In this document: positions 63,668 to 64,000 of the stretch, in pieces
Layout: the number at the start of each line of letters is the position of its first letter
Position numbering within the stretch: the first letter of the stretch is position 1
Origin: Floccifex porci
Lineage (GTDB): Bacteria > Bacillota_I > Bacilli_A > Erysipelotrichales > Erysipelotrichaceae
Direction: 5' to 3'
Assembly: GCF_009696175.1 (NCBI RefSeq)
Contig: NZ_VUMM01000008.1
Location: 1 to 64,000 of the forward strand
DNA length: 64,000 bases
Notes under the pieces: generated by a model
Databases searched by the model: none
What the model was told of the DNA's origin: nothing
What the model saw: only the letters and a program-made list of their open reading frames with translations
Position numbers and translations under genes: made by a program

Positions 63668-63822
63668 AACATCTGATTTATTCCTAATATCAATTGAATG
63701 ATCATTAAAATATTAAAAAGACAAGCCGATTCTAAATTTCCATATATATAATTCAACACACTCACAAATCCAAAACAAAAGGAACCAATTAAACTACATC
63801 CAATCACAATATATCTATTCAT
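63643..63822 (-). CDS. Small two-helix membrane protein
   Basis: A 59-residue protein with two hydrophobic segments (about 2-24 and 35-52) and a KRKKL tail. The start at 63822 is chosen over the ATG three codons earlier because AAAGGA would be too close to the latter. Its start overlaps the end of the preceding 34-residue ORF, and its end overlaps the DUF6518-like pseudogene. No family assigned. Confidence 0.6.
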   Translation of the reverse strand: MNRYIVIGCSLIGSFCFGFVSVLNYIYGNLESACLFNILMIIQLILGINQMLWLKRKKL

Positions 63823-63919
63823 AATTATCATTCCTTTTCATTTTTATAATTTTAAATACAGCTAAAACACTTACGAATACAGCACTTACTTTTAAAAGAA
63901 TCATTAACATTTTTTTCAT
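63815..63919 (-). CDS. Small single-helix membrane protein (34 residues)
   Basis: ATG at 63919 with AAGAAGGA five bases upstream, 34 codons, TAG overlapping the start of the next gene. The product has one hydrophobic helix (MLMILLKVSAVFVSVLAVFK) and a charged tail. Ribosome site and coupling to the next gene support it. Confidence 0.6.
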   Translation of the reverse strand: MKKMLMILLKVSAVFVSVLAVFKIIKMKRNDNYE

Positions 63920-63975
63920 TTTTATCCTTCTTTCTATTTTTATATTAAAATTTACTTAATATTAATAAGTGATTG

Positions 63976-63993
63976 GTGTACGAAACAGTACAC
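63976..63993. promoter_or_regulatory. Inverted repeat upstream of the small membrane-protein operon
   Basis: GTGTAC, six bases, GTACAC. Such a dyad resembles TetR-type operators. It lies 57 bases before the first start codon; the controlling regulator would be outside the window. Confidence 0.35.
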
Positions 63994-64000
63994 TGAATAA

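Noticed and set aside
1-64000. CRISPR arrays, tRNA or rRNA genes, prophage, intact insertion sequences
   Set aside because: No spaced direct repeats, cloverleaf genes, phage structural genes or transposases were seen on reading both strands, though short or degenerate ones could be missed by eye.

Overview
The window is a compact, AT-rich stretch of bacterial chromosome. It has strong AGGAGG-type ribosome binding sites, classic rho-independent terminators, many PTS and MATE genes, and a sortase-type cell-wall anchor. This points to a low-GC Gram-positive (Bacillota). Gene content and protein style suggest a gut member of the Erysipelotrichia, but that is inference. No rRNA, tRNA, CRISPR array, prophage or intact insertion sequence was seen. 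Both edges cut through transcription units.

Layout. 1-6.1 kb: peroxiredoxin and ornithine carbamoyltransferase, an acetyltransferase/ABC-exporter operon and a MATE pump. 6.2-16.1 kb: housekeeping metabolism (pgi, deoC, pyk, cls, a MarR/TauE pair, upp with a uracil permease, degV). 16.1-23.8 kb: a TetR regulator, then an ascorbate-family PTS operon (IIA, IIC, IIB) followed by a split transketolase, facing a PRD-type PTS regulator. 23.8-36.1 kb: a four-gene sensing operon (sugar-binding protein, histidine kinase, response regulator, second binding protein) arranged like the LevQRST system of Streptococcus mutans, an ATPase, a broken ECF sigma gene with an intact anti-sigma gene, and a 1769-residue cell-wall GH32 fructanase. 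36.2-41.5 kb: a 1157-residue fusion of an Old-Yellow-Enzyme reductase with a sugar-epimerase-type dehydrogenase, divergent from a MerR regulator, and a PAQR membrane protein. 41.5-48.9 kb: hydrolase, YuiD-like protein, MarR plus citrate synthase, and a glycine-riboswitch-controlled amino-acid/sodium symporter flanked by three copies of what looks like an undescribed small-RNA family. 49-57.3 kb: a DUF3160 lipoprotein, a nuclease-helicase (DUF2075), an amino-acid-dehydrogenase-like enzyme under a MerR protein, and a second MATE pump with a possible attenuator. 57.6-63.9 kb: an ArsR/permease/thioredoxin-like operon, a U32 peptidase, a macro-NADAR fusion, and a decaying cluster of small membrane proteins.

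The least expected signals are: (1) three related small RNAs (stem 1, shared CUCUCUUCUCU single strand, terminator) at about 45.7, 45.9 and 47.9 kb; (2) two dispersed elements made of a seven-codon ORF running straight into a terminator (6.2 and 49.1 kb); (3) the OYE-dehydrogenase fusion with a TTGACA-19 bp-TATAAT promoter of the MerR-activated kind, with a second such promoter at 55 kb; (4) a LevQRST-like sensor near a giant fructanase; (5) a macro-NADAR ADP-ribose-processing fusion; (6) several genes whose -10 box lies 6-7 bases before the start codon, suggesting leaderless mRNAs.
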